This document shows positions 44,041 through 51,643 of a DNA stretch of 51,798 bases, piece by piece. Position numbers and translations under genes: made by a program. The stretch is from the IMG/VR virus record IMGVR_UViG_3300012954_003358, positions 1 to 51,798 of that record. One strand, given 5' to 3'. A model generated the notes under the pieces. That model was not told the origin of the DNA. It was given only the letters and a program-made list of their open reading frames with translations, and did not search any database. Numbering within the stretch: position 1 is the stretch's first letter; every line of letters begins with the position of its first letter. The stretch is from a virus.

Positions 44041-45164
44041 GTTGTGCCACCTAGCTTGATTACATCAATAAGGTCCTTAATTACCTCTGGTGTGTGAGCC
44101 ATAGAGAAGTGGTATAACCCATTTCCATTCACAAACACTCCCAATTTCTTTAGTTTTTCTGAGAATAAAGCTTGGGCCTGTCTAGGTTCGTATAAGTCTC
44201 TTTGTTTTCTATTCATTACAAATTTATCAGTAAAAATGAGTCTGTTAATTGGCCCACATCCCATAACTCTTATTGGCTTGTTGTTAGTAGCAAAGAAATT
44301 ATTTAATGTATCTCTAAATGTCCGTCCCGCACTATTCAAAACGTCATATTTAATATAGCTTTTTTCAATAATAGATTCTAGAATACATTTACATGCATAT
44401 ATTGACAAAGGATTTGCCGAAAAAGTACCTCCATAAAACACTCCTTTAGTTTGCATAATATGTGGTAAGCCACCAACAACACCAATAGGAAAACCACCTC
44501 CCAAAGCTTTGCCGTATGTAACTAAATCAGGAGTTACGTCAAAAACACCAGCACCGCCTTTTGCAGATAGCCTGAACCCTGTCATGACTTCATCAAATAT
44601 TAAAAGAACTCCTTGCTTAGAACAATGTTTTTTTAACTCATCAAGAAAATCTTTAATGTCAGATCTGGGGTTGGAACCCTGAACAGGTTCTATGATAACC
44701 GCAGCCATATCTGGCGTAATGTGTTTAAAACAACTATAGTCATTGTAAGATAATACCTTAAATAACTTATTGGTTTCGTTAGGGACACCCTTGTTATCAG
44801 GATGTTCTTGTAAAAAACCGTCCAATCCACCATGCCACCCACCATGAAATCTACCTATTAAGCTTTTACCTGTATAGGCACGAGATAGTCTTATAGCCCT
44901 CATGTTTGCTTCTGTACCAGAGCTACAATATATATATTTGTTGTCAAATTCAGGATTTATATATTCTTTTAAATATTCATCAACTATGTTTGTATAATGG
45001 TTTGGCACAGTGTATATGGTGCCTTCTTGTATTTGTTTTGTGATTTTTTTAACTAAATCATTACCATGTCCGATAATTTGTGCTCCGGACCCCATAGTGG
45101 TATCAATATATGTATTGTTTTGGTAATCTGTAATATAGCATTTATTTGCTGTTTTAACTATCAT
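44037..45164 (-). CDS. Class III PLP aminotransferase, 375 aa
   Basis: PLP-dependent aminotransferase of the glutamate-1-semialdehyde aminomutase type. Signature regions: SSGTEANMRAIRLSRAYTGK near residues 82-101, RFHGGWHG, FDEVMTGFR (about 191-199), and TYGKALGGGFPIG, where the Lys forms the internal aldimine. It would add an amino group to a keto or aldehyde substrate; next to sugar genes that suggests a modified amino sugar or related amine. ATG start; it overlaps the methyltransferase gene by 11 bases. Class III enzymes outside tetrapyrrole biosynthesis are common in antibiotic and glycan clusters. Confidence 0.85.
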   Translation of the reverse strand: MIVKTANKCYITDYQNNTYIDTTMGSGAQIIGHGNDLVKKITKQIQEGTIYTVPNHYTNIVDEYLKEYINPEFDNKYIYCSSGTEANMRAIRLSRAYTGKSLIGRFHGGWHGGLDGFLQEHPDNKGVPNETNKLFKVLSYNDYSCFKHITPDMAAVIIEPVQGSNPRSDIKDFLDELKKHCSKQGVLLIFDEVMTGFRLSAKGGAGVFDVTPDLVTYGKALGGGFPIGVVGGLPHIMQTKGVFYGGTFSANPLSIYACKCILESIIEKSYIKYDVLNSAGRTFRDTLNNFFATNNKPIRVMGCGPINRLIFTDKFVMNRKQRDLYEPRQAQALFSEKLKKLGVFVNGNGLYHFSMAHTPEVIKDLIDVIKLGGTT

Positions 45165-45825
45165 AATTTTCTACAACGATAAGACCATCATTATGAACAA
45201 AATCATTAGAGTCATCTAATTCAGAGTATGTAATGTTAAATTCTTGTTTGTCTAAATAGCTAATCAATCCTTCAAATCCATCACAAATGTCTTTACCATA
45301 TTTTTGTGGAGTTCTTAAAAATGCTTGACTGATCAATATCTTTCCGTTTGGATTTAGCATAGCAAAACAATTTTCAAAAGTGTGAGAAAGTGACTCCAAG
45401 ATATACCACAATAATTGATTTAAAACAACGATATCATATTTTACATTCGAAGAAAAGTCTATTGAACTAATATTACCGCTAACAAAATTTAAATTAGGAA
45501 ACAGTTTTACGGCTTTTTTAATAGCTGTAGCACTGATGTCCATTCCTACAACATTACACGCTGGCAAGGATTCTTGGATTATTTTAGTAGTATAGCCCAA
45601 ACCGCAACCAACCTCAAGTAATGAATCAGGATTAATTTGTTGTAATTGATTAGCCAGCCTTTTTCTGCTGTGGTCATAATAGTGACTAATTTCTCCATCG
45701 TTTCCTGATTGATTCCATGGATCATCTTCGTTTTTATATAGTGACTCAAAATCACCGACAAACTCTAATTTGTCTCCTTTTGGTTTAAAAACGTAATTAG
45801 TTTTTGATTCGCCACGCTTCTGCAT
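45154..45825 (-). CDS. SAM-dependent methyltransferase (class I), 223 aa
   Basis: Rossmann methyltransferase with motif I LLEVGCGLGYTTKI (about 72-85) and VVGMDISATAIKKAV (about 97-111). VKYDIVVLNQLLWYI is the usual motif after the acidic strand, and LNPNGKILISQ the next. I choose ATG 45825, which has CGGAGG five bases upstream and overlaps the radical SAM gene by only 29 bases, over an ATG at 45891 with a 95-base overlap. It could methylate the product of the neighbouring aminotransferase or radical SAM enzyme. Confidence 0.8.
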   Translation of the reverse strand: MQKRGESKTNYVFKPKGDKLEFVGDFESLYKNEDDPWNQSGNDGEISHYYDHSRKRLANQLQQINPDSLLEVGCGLGYTTKIIQESLPACNVVGMDISATAIKKAVKLFPNLNFVSGNISSIDFSSNVKYDIVVLNQLLWYILESLSHTFENCFAMLNPNGKILISQAFLRTPQKYGKDICDGFEGLISYLDKQEFNITYSELDDSNDFVHNDGLIVVENYDS

Positions 45826-46717
45826 GATTGCCTCCGAATATCCTTCCATTCGCATTACAGTTGTTACATGGTGACAGTGACCTATCTCCATTTTTCAATT
45901 TGTTTCTAAACTCCATCAACTTAGCATCTTTCCATATGTCGATTAAATGTTTATCTTTAACGTTACCGAATTTCACAGTGCGATTATACATATCTTGACA
46001 ACACAATAATGCATCACCATTCCAATCTATCATCATAGCATAGTGTGTGTAAAAACAAGCAGATTTACCTGATTGTATCAACTTTTGTTTAGCTATATCT
46101 GACAAATGTTCAAAACCTATATTCCCAGCTCTGTTTGTGTACAAAAGGCCATAGTCTTCAGATTCATCATACCATCTATCTCTTAAAGAATATAATCCCT
46201 TATCTATATTGCAGCTTGCGAAGAGATTATTGAATATATCTATTTGCTCAGGACCATCATACATACTTACAACAAATTGTCTCAAACCTGCTTTATATAA
46301 ATTAGTAATTAATTCCCTGCCTTTATTTTTCCTTACCAACATATCTCCATTAGTTACAATCTCTACATGAATTCCTCTGTCTCCAAATTCTTTAACAATA
46401 TCAGCGATGTGTTTAGTCAATAAGGGTTCTCCCGTTCCACTTATATTAACGATTCCGGTAAAATTTAAACTCAATAGCTGTTCAGCTATATTCCTAGCCA
46501 AATCAGTATCCATATGAATATTTTGGTTAGGATATACACTTGGGTCTGCACGAGGACAAAATACGCATTTTCTATTACATATTTCGTTAATGTTTAATTC
46601 TATAAAGCTAAATAGTGGTATCGCATCGTACATTTGCACAACATTAATGGATGGTTGCTTTCTTTCTATATTGTTTTTCAAACCATCTTTCATTTTACTT
46701 TTATCAACTTCAAACAT
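45797..46717 (-). CDS. Radical SAM enzyme with SPASM-like C-terminus, 306 aa
   Basis: Radical SAM iron-sulfur enzyme: the CNRKCVFC triad (about residues 48-55) binds the [4Fe-4S] cluster, and ISGTGEPLL and VEIVTNGDML are the SAM-binding strands. The C-terminal part has auxiliary-cluster cysteines: CCQDMYN, GNVKDKHLIDIW, then CNNCNANG, as in SPASM/Twitch proteins, which act on peptides, sugars or alcohols. ATG 46717 has GGGGG eight bases upstream and overlaps the cupin stop; an earlier ATG at 46735 is possible. No precursor peptide is visible, so a sugar substrate is more likely here. Confidence 0.85.
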   Translation of the reverse strand: MFEVDKSKMKDGLKNNIERKQPSINVVQMYDAIPLFSFIELNINEICNRKCVFCPRADPSVYPNQNIHMDTDLARNIAEQLLSLNFTGIVNISGTGEPLLTKHIADIVKEFGDRGIHVEIVTNGDMLVRKNKGRELITNLYKAGLRQFVVSMYDGPEQIDIFNNLFASCNIDKGLYSLRDRWYDESEDYGLLYTNRAGNIGFEHLSDIAKQKLIQSGKSACFYTHYAMMIDWNGDALLCCQDMYNRTVKFGNVKDKHLIDIWKDAKLMEFRNKLKNGDRSLSPCNNCNANGRIFGGNHAEAWRIKN

Positions 46718-47063
46718 TTTTATTGCCCCCAACATCTTCTCTATGTATGTCGTTAGGGTTTAATTGTACCCAATATATTTCATAACAAATTGTATCTTCT
46801 AGTGCTTCAAATCTATGGAATGCTCCAGGTTTAGCAGTAGTCATTTCTCCTGTACCAATAACAGTTTCGTCAATCAAATCATAATCATTTTCATATACAG
46901 TGACCTTAAGTTTTCCTTGCTCTATATAAAACGCATTGTACTTGTGTTTGTGTTGATGTTTAGAACAAAACCCACCTTTGTTAGCTTCTATTCTATGAAT
47001 TTCAAAGTTAGAATTTTTAAATATATCTTGTGTTTTACCCCATATTTTCCCTTGAGTATTCAT
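46710..47063 (-). CDS. Cupin-domain protein, 117 aa
   Basis: Small double-stranded beta-helix protein. The two cupin motifs are visible: CSKHQHKHKYNAFYIEQGKL (metal His residues and Glu-like end) and AKPGAFHRFEAL, with His. Similar small cupins are mannose-6-phosphate isomerase-like or sugar 3,4-isomerase-like enzymes in glycan clusters. It overlaps the sialyltransferase-like gene by four bases and the radical SAM gene by eight, so it is made together with them. Substrate cannot be told from sequence. Confidence 0.75.
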   Translation of the reverse strand: MNTQGKIWGKTQDIFKNSNFEIHRIEANKGGFCSKHQHKHKYNAFYIEQGKLKVTVYENDYDLIDETVIGTGEMTTAKPGAFHRFEALEDTICYEIYWVQLNPNDIHREDVGGNKNV

Positions 47064-47755
47064 ATAAGATCCTCTACGAAGCTTATTATAAAGTCTGATG
47101 GTTCTGTATTGTATGAATTTTTCTCAAAACTAGGTTCTGCTGTATCTTTAAGCATGCATAATGATGCGTCTATCTTACCGTTGTTATGAAGCCAGGCTAA
47201 TATTTTGCTTTCTTCAACAAAGTTGTGGTGCCTCTTTACCAGACCTTTATTCTTAGCTTCTGCAAAACTATTTATTTCTCCCATAGTTTTTTGTATTTCG
47301 TCGTCTATTAAGGTAAAACCTGTTACATATATTTTATTGTCTTTTTTCAAATTTTCAAAGATTGTAGAATATCCTGTTCTGGCTGATCTACTAAACCTGT
47401 ATGAACAACCATATGTATTTAACATATTGTTCCATTCATGCATTTTATTGGGTTGATAATATATTTTTTTATATTTATTTTTATTAATATGGAAAAAATC
47501 ATACCATTCTCTTAAAAATGTTTCCTCTAATTCAGAGCCATACGTTCGAAGTGTTTGGTCTATACTGTATTGCTTTTCCATATAGTTTCTATATATATGA
47601 CAACACATGGCTAATTTACCAAATTTGGTGCCATTATTTTTGCCAACAACACATAAATTAAACCTATAAATATCATTGAAACTATCTATAACACGATCAA
47701 GGTTTAGGTTTACGGAGGGCTTATTGCCTACTATTATAATAGAATCATTACTCAT
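47060..47755 (-). CDS. GT29-like sialyltransferase, 231 aa
   Basis: The N-terminus SIIIVGNKPSVNLNLDRVIDSF followed by DIYRFNLCVVG (about 5-38) follows the sialyl-motif-L pattern VGNGPSL...GxxID..D.V.RFN of GT29 proteins. A second part, ARTGYSTIFENL and NKIYVTGFTLIDDE, followed by KRHHNFVEES, matches the C-terminal S/III/VS-like region, with a His pair. Such genes are known in bacteria and a few viruses. The call is by pattern, so sugar transfer is likely but the sialic acid part is uncertain. It overlaps its neighbours by four bases at each end. Confidence 0.55.
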   Translation of the reverse strand: MSNDSIIIVGNKPSVNLNLDRVIDSFNDIYRFNLCVVGKNNGTKFGKLAMCCHIYRNYMEKQYSIDQTLRTYGSELEETFLREWYDFFHINKNKYKKIYYQPNKMHEWNNMLNTYGCSYRFSRSARTGYSTIFENLKKDNKIYVTGFTLIDDEIQKTMGEINSFAEAKNKGLVKRHHNFVEESKILAWLHNNGKIDASLCMLKDTAEPSFEKNSYNTEPSDFIISFVEDLI

Positions 47756-48642
47756 TTTAAAAATTTAGCTTTACATAATGTTCTAATTTTTTCTTTTACG
47801 CTATCGTCCCACAAAAATTCATTTACCATTTTATTATATGGCTTGTAGTTTTTCCAATTTTGTGCATAGTGGTCTGCGTTGCTATGTTCTCCCCATTCTC
47901 CAATATACTGTGCATTCATAGTAAAGGTAGATATTTTAATAAAATTGTTTAAAGCTAAGAATCCACTCATTACACTGTCTTGACTCGTTACTACTTTGGT
48001 TGGGTCCATACCATATTGTTCACAGTATTCCAATATTTGTTGATGCGGCCTACCCCTATAGTCATCTGGTAGCATAGCATAGTAACCTTCCATAAAAGGA
48101 GCCACAACATCATATGCTCTTTTAAAAAACCCATATCCCCAAATATGTTCCATTTGCATAAATTTGTTATTATTTCTCTCTTGCTGTTTATCCCAATCGT
48201 CGTATCTTGTAAGATAGTCACAATGCTTAAAAACATCTGTATGTCTATGAATTTCACCAAAACAACTCACCATACTGATATCTTTATCATCCTGGAATTT
48301 ATCCATTAAAAAATTAAGTTGCTCAAGATAGTAATCGTTTAATACTATATCGTCTTCTATAAATATAGCAGAATCTGCCCTATCAAAAATAAATTCTCTT
48401 GCTCTTTTTTGATTAAAAGCAACACCTAAGTTGCATTCACTAGCAAAGACTTTGGATTTAGGAAAATGCTTACTAAAAACATCTACACTGTTTTTTACTT
48501 TGGGCTTATCATCCGTTAGTATTCTTGCACCATCTTGAAACAAAAAAACCTCAGCGTCCTTGACTTGAGGCTTTAATGCTTGCAATACTTTATCTAAATA
48601 ATCTGGACGATTATACGCATATACTACTATTGGTCTTGACAT
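47752..48642 (-). CDS. GT-A glycosyltransferase (GT2/GT13-like), 296 aa
   Basis: Begins PIVVYAYNRPDYLDKVLQAL, the usual start of GT2-type enzymes that read NRPDxL. FIEDDIVLNDYYLEQ (about 95-109) carries the EDD metal motif, with HFPKSKVFASECNLGVAFNQ before it. This order also recalls GnT-I (GT13)-like proteins. The C-terminal part has HSNADHYAQNWKNYKPYN, the usual place for an acceptor-side loop. ATG has TAGGA upstream; the gene follows a 25-base gap after the YeaQ-like gene. Confidence 0.75.
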   Translation of the reverse strand: MSRPIVVYAYNRPDYLDKVLQALKPQVKDAEVFLFQDGARILTDDKPKVKNSVDVFSKHFPKSKVFASECNLGVAFNQKRAREFIFDRADSAIFIEDDIVLNDYYLEQLNFLMDKFQDDKDISMVSCFGEIHRHTDVFKHCDYLTRYDDWDKQQERNNNKFMQMEHIWGYGFFKRAYDVVAPFMEGYYAMLPDDYRGRPHQQILEYCEQYGMDPTKVVTSQDSVMSGFLALNNFIKISTFTMNAQYIGEWGEHSNADHYAQNWKNYKPYNKMVNEFLWDDSVKEKIRTLCKAKFLK

Positions 48643-48667
48643 TATAATCCTAGATACTGTAGTGAAG

Positions 48668-48916
48668 TTAACTCTTGGTTAGTTTATTATAAACTAAAAG
48701 AGCAACCACGCCACCACCAATTCCCATAAAAATTCCCGCAGGCTCTAACGCACTATAAAATCCTAATAAATAAGATGCTGCTCCGCCGCAATACGACCCA
48801 GCAACACCAAGGGCTACTGTTTGAAAAAACCCTAATTTTTCTTCACCAGGAACTATACTCTTAGCAATAGACCCTACAAAAATACCGTATACACACCATA
48901 TTAATAAACTAAACAT
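48668..48916 (-). CDS. YeaQ/YmgE (GlsB)-like membrane protein, 82 aa
   Basis: Three predicted transmembrane helices with many Gly and small residues: MFSLLIWCVYGIFVGSIAKS, then TVALGVAGSYCGGAASYLLG, then AGIFMGIGGGVVALLVYN. The GxxxGxxxxxxxPG pattern matches the GlsB/YeaQ/YmgE family (transglycosylase-associated protein), whose role is unknown. It overlaps the upstream gene by eight bases. A holin-like or flippase-linked function is possible but not shown. An 8-3-8 inverted repeat (48679-48697) lies inside its 3' end. Confidence 0.7.
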   Translation of the reverse strand: MFSLLIWCVYGIFVGSIAKSIVPGEEKLGFFQTVALGVAGSYCGGAASYLLGFYSALEPAGIFMGIGGGVVALLVYNKLTKS

Positions 48917-49295
48917 TGCTTACCTCTATTAAAGAATGAACTTGTTCGTGACTCAAATCGCTTGCAGCGTCCAATATTTTCTCACACAAAACACTTCCAT
49001 GTTTTTTATATTCTTCCCTTGGCATATTTTGTCGTAATATTTTTTTAAGACGCATTTTGGTATACCATCCACGCCTTACACTTAATGTTTTAATATGACT
49101 AGCATAAGCAGTACATTTTTGTTCAGTACTAGTCAGCATTTTGAGTTCTGTTTTATTACAATCTTGTATAACTCTGATCAAAGTAAGAAATACCCCAATC
49201 AGCATAATAACAGCTATGACACTACCAAAGTTAGCCTTCGGATCTATGTCAGAATCTATAGCAATTTTTTCTGCAATTGTTTCTAATTCATTCAT
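48909..49295 (-). CDS. Membrane protein with one TM segment, 128 aa
   Basis: N-terminal acidic part, one transmembrane helix (FGSVIAVIMLIGVFLTLIR, about 23-41), then a basic cytoplasmic-type domain of about 80 residues (SVRRGWYTKMRLKKIL). No signal-peptide cleavage site. It lies between two other small membrane-associated genes, and so may belong with them to an envelope-related or lysis group; no family match is made. ATG start, four bases after the NTAGY-repeat gene's stop. Confidence 0.55.
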   Translation of the reverse strand: MNELETIAEKIAIDSDIDPKANFGSVIAVIMLIGVFLTLIRVIQDCNKTELKMLTSTEQKCTAYASHIKTLSVRRGWYTKMRLKKILRQNMPREEYKKHGSVLCEKILDAASDLSHEQVHSLIEVSNV

Positions 49296-49299
49296 GATA

Positions 49300-49539
49300 T
49301 TACTTCGGCCTTATGTTAATATAAAATTTACCATCCCTGGCTCCAGTTTTTAAAATACCATCCGATGATACTTGCACTTTAGCTTCAACTGGCGGACCTC
49401 CGCCTACGACTGTAGGAGCATATCCAGCAGTATTAATTCCAGCAACTGGGTTATACCCTGCAGTATTATACACTATATTGTCGTCAATATTATTAATAGT
49501 CGTTTTTAAAATTTTATTGAATAGTTCTCTATTACTCAT
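49300..49539 (-). CDS. Small protein with NTAGY repeat, 79 aa
   Basis: Contains a tandem NTAGY motif (YNTAGYNPVAG and INTAGYAPTVVGGG), then a short beta-like part SSDGILKTGARDGKFYIN. The Pro/Gly-rich start suggests a flexible or structural protein rather than an enzyme. ATG start overlaps the GT paralogue stop as ATGAGTAA. Might be a minor virion protein, but this is only inferred from its make-up. Confidence 0.45.
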   Translation of the reverse strand: MSNRELFNKILKTTINNIDDNIVYNTAGYNPVAGINTAGYAPTVVGGGPPVEAKVQVSSDGILKTGARDGKFYINIRPK

Positions 49540-50377
49540 CGTCTTTTCTGTCTATAAAATATTGAGCTATATCTTGTTTGAATTTTGGTTTATTTGGCAG
49601 TAACTCTATCAGACCTTCCGTAATTTTTATGTCTGTATCTGGGTCATAGTTGTGGTTATGTAGTATTTCGTTTTTTTCCCAATACTGTCTGTTGGCAGTA
49701 TTCCCATGATACAAATGCTCTATACTACCTTTAATACACCCAATTTGACCGTTGACGTTCTCATTATTTTTGAGTGCCCATAATAGGTATTTACGCCTCA
49801 TTCTTGGGGGTAGGACTAATACTTGCTGATGATCCCATAACCCTAGCCAAGCTATTAATTGTAAAGCGTCATTATTCCCTAAAACATCACAATCAAACAA
49901 TCCACCATCTATTATATTTCTCCTCATTGCCCAACTAAAACCTATGGCTGGCCAATCTTGCTTTTCTTTATTAAGATGATCTTGTGCAAACGATATCTTG
50001 TTGTGTGTAGAATTAGTAGACTTCTCGTATACTTGATCGAAACATTGTGCCACAGGATATTGATTTAAAACTTTATCTATGTCTTTTAATATGTTGTTAT
50101 TATTAAAAATAATATCACAATCTACCCAAACAATAATATCTATATCATTGGGTAGGGTATCTATCAAAACATTTAACAGTCTCTCTTTTTGCCAAACTAT
50201 ATTAGAGGTTGTTCCTTTTAGCTTTATACTGTCTTCTATAAAAAAATCCTGATCATCAATGGCGAGTTCTGCTGTATAAATTTTGTGTGGAAAACGTCTA
50301 CGAAACTCTATATAGTTATTCTTAATCCTATTAGAGTTTGTAAAATTGAAGTACGAAGTTATAAATGCTATACTCAC
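49532..50377 (-). CDS. GT-A glycosyltransferase, paralogue 2, 281 aa
   Basis: Same family as the gene at 38406-39248. It keeps the metal motif VWVDCDIIF (D86 and D88), SYFNFTNSNR, TAELAIDDQDFFIEDS, NIVWQKERLLNV, and the His motif IEHLYHG near residue 230. Start is GTG, overlapping the preceding stop as GTGA; this start aligns with paralogue 1. The gene is next to paralogue 3, so the pair arose by tandem duplication. A cytosolic sugar transferase is likely; substrate unknown. Confidence 0.7.
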   Translation of the reverse strand: MSIAFITSYFNFTNSNRIKNNYIEFRRRFPHKIYTAELAIDDQDFFIEDSIKLKGTTSNIVWQKERLLNVLIDTLPNDIDIIVWVDCDIIFNNNNILKDIDKVLNQYPVAQCFDQVYEKSTNSTHNKISFAQDHLNKEKQDWPAIGFSWAMRRNIIDGGLFDCDVLGNNDALQLIAWLGLWDHQQVLVLPPRMRRKYLLWALKNNENVNGQIGCIKGSIEHLYHGNTANRQYWEKNEILHNHNYDPDTDIKITEGLIELLPNKPKFKQDIAQYFIDRKDDE

Positions 50378-51189
50378 AAAATATCTTTAATTTCGTTGTG
50401 CAATTCCGTTTTATCGCTAGACCATTGCCATAAACCATTACTACCTAATTCAATATCCTCACTAATATCAAACAGATGTTTGTTTAATATATGTGTATAA
50501 ATTGGACGTTGACTACTAGTGGTGGTAATTTTAATGTCATTTAAATAATTTAATTTATTTTGCACAACCATAAAGTCATCAATAGCTTTGGTTAATAGAG
50601 GTAGACTAATGTCTTGATGGAAATCACGACAAAAACTGTTATTCCAAGCTCCCTGCCAAGTAACAATTTGATGTAATTCATTATTGCCTACAATAGAAAA
50701 ATCATACAAGCCCTTAGGCAAAACATCTCTTCTTACAGCCCAAGCCAAATCATACCTACCTATATTAGATATGACAGGATTATTCTTTAGACTATATTTC
50801 TCATCTGCCTGTTTGATTTTTGCTAGATACCCCAACTGATCATTAACATGGCTAAAAAGTTGGCATATAGGATATTCGTCTAATGCAACCGTTGCCTTTT
50901 TGTACCATGACAAATCTTCAAAAATAATATTGGGATCTAACCAAGCTATTTGGTCAACAGAAGACTTTAGTGATTCTATACCTATGTTAATTAATCTTTG
51001 TGGTTGCCAAAGCATATTAGATTCGTCGGCAGATATCCTAATAGAATCATCAATCCAAAAATATTGATCGGCAAAAGCAACTTCTACTACAGTTAAGGGA
51101 GCATTTAGATTATTTTTAAATTCTATAAAATCCTGTCTAACTTTGTCAGAATTATTAGGATTAAAGTAGTAGGTTATACATCGTAACAT
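50374..51189 (-). CDS. GT-A-like paralogue 3 with lost DxD motif, 271 aa
   Basis: Clearly related to the other two paralogues at the N-terminus (ITYYFNPNNSDKVRQDFIEF, TVVEVAFADQYFWIDDS, NMLWQPQRLINIGI) but the metal motif reads AWLDPNIIF (D85-P86-N87) instead of DxD, and the HLYHG motif near the C-terminus is not present; that region reads IYTHILNKHLFD. It has therefore probably lost normal sugar transfer, or uses another mechanism, or serves as a binding partner for paralogue 2. ATG start; two bases separate it from the secreted-protein gene upstream. Confidence 0.65.
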   Translation of the reverse strand: MLRCITYYFNPNNSDKVRQDFIEFKNNLNAPLTVVEVAFADQYFWIDDSIRISADESNMLWQPQRLINIGIESLKSSVDQIAWLDPNIIFEDLSWYKKATVALDEYPICQLFSHVNDQLGYLAKIKQADEKYSLKNNPVISNIGRYDLAWAVRRDVLPKGLYDFSIVGNNELHQIVTWQGAWNNSFCRDFHQDISLPLLTKAIDDFMVVQNKLNYLNDIKITTTSSQRPIYTHILNKHLFDISEDIELGSNGLWQWSSDKTELHNEIKDIL

Positions 51190-51191
51190 GG

Positions 51192-51464
51192 TTATCTATA
51201 AATTATATTACTTTTTTGTTTTGATCCATCTTCTGGCTCGCAATAATTGCAATCAATTTTCTTAATTCCGTCACCACTAATATACCATCCTTTACCTTTG
51301 CAAACAGGACAGTCTTTACGTTTTGGCTTTTTGATAACTGTATCATTACCGGCAGCAGCTTTTAAAACTGCTCCAGCTAAAGTTACTACAGAAGTAGTAC
51401 TATATTTAGGTGTTGCAGCAAAAGCGACTGTCATCATTAATACCACACAGAATAATTTATTCAT
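51192..51464 (-). CDS. Secreted zinc-finger-like protein, 90 aa
   Basis: N-terminal Sec signal peptide (MNKLFCVVLMMTVAFA, probable cleavage after AFA). After it comes a CPVCKGKGW motif (about 52-60) and CNYC (about 73-76), which resembles half of the DnaJ-type CxxCxGxG zinc centre. A small secreted or periplasmic protein with a metal-binding knuckle is unusual. It might bind the envelope or another phage protein. ATG start; its start overlaps the upstream 60-residue gene by four bases. Not recognised as a known family. Confidence 0.6.
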   Translation of the reverse strand: MNKLFCVVLMMTVAFAATPKYSTTSVVTLAGAVLKAAAGNDTVIKKPKRKDCPVCKGKGWYISGDGIKKIDCNYCEPEDGSKQKSNIIYR

Positions 51465-51643
51465 TTTTTAAGCCACCTATCTAATAAATCTTTTAATGGC
51501 CTTTTGGGTTTTGTAATATGTTTGTCTGTACTAAATAACTTCATAATACCCAATATAAAATCTGTTAAAATTCTAATTAATTGATTCATAAGAAGCTGAT
51601 CTATCCAGCCACCCTTATGTTCATCTTTTTGTTCATCTGTCAT
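51461..51643 (-). CDS. Small basic amphipathic protein, 60 aa
   Basis: Acidic head followed by a hydrophobic amphipathic stretch (LLMNQLIRILTDFILGIMKLF, 21 residues, about 17-37; not quoted in full as one motif elsewhere) and a lysine-rich tail. The stretch is borderline for a transmembrane segment. It is the gene before the secreted protein and the ATG overlaps the upstream stop as ATGA. A role in membrane attachment or lysis is possible only as a guess. Confidence 0.4.
   Translation of the reverse strand: MTDEQKDEHKGGWIDQLLMNQLIRILTDFILGIMKLFSTDKHITKPKRPLKDLLDRWLKK

Noticed and set aside
48679-48697. 8-3-8 inverted repeat as a terminator
   Set aside because: It lies inside the last codons of the YeaQ-like gene, has only one G:C pair per arm and is not followed by a T-tract; it is listed as a note only.
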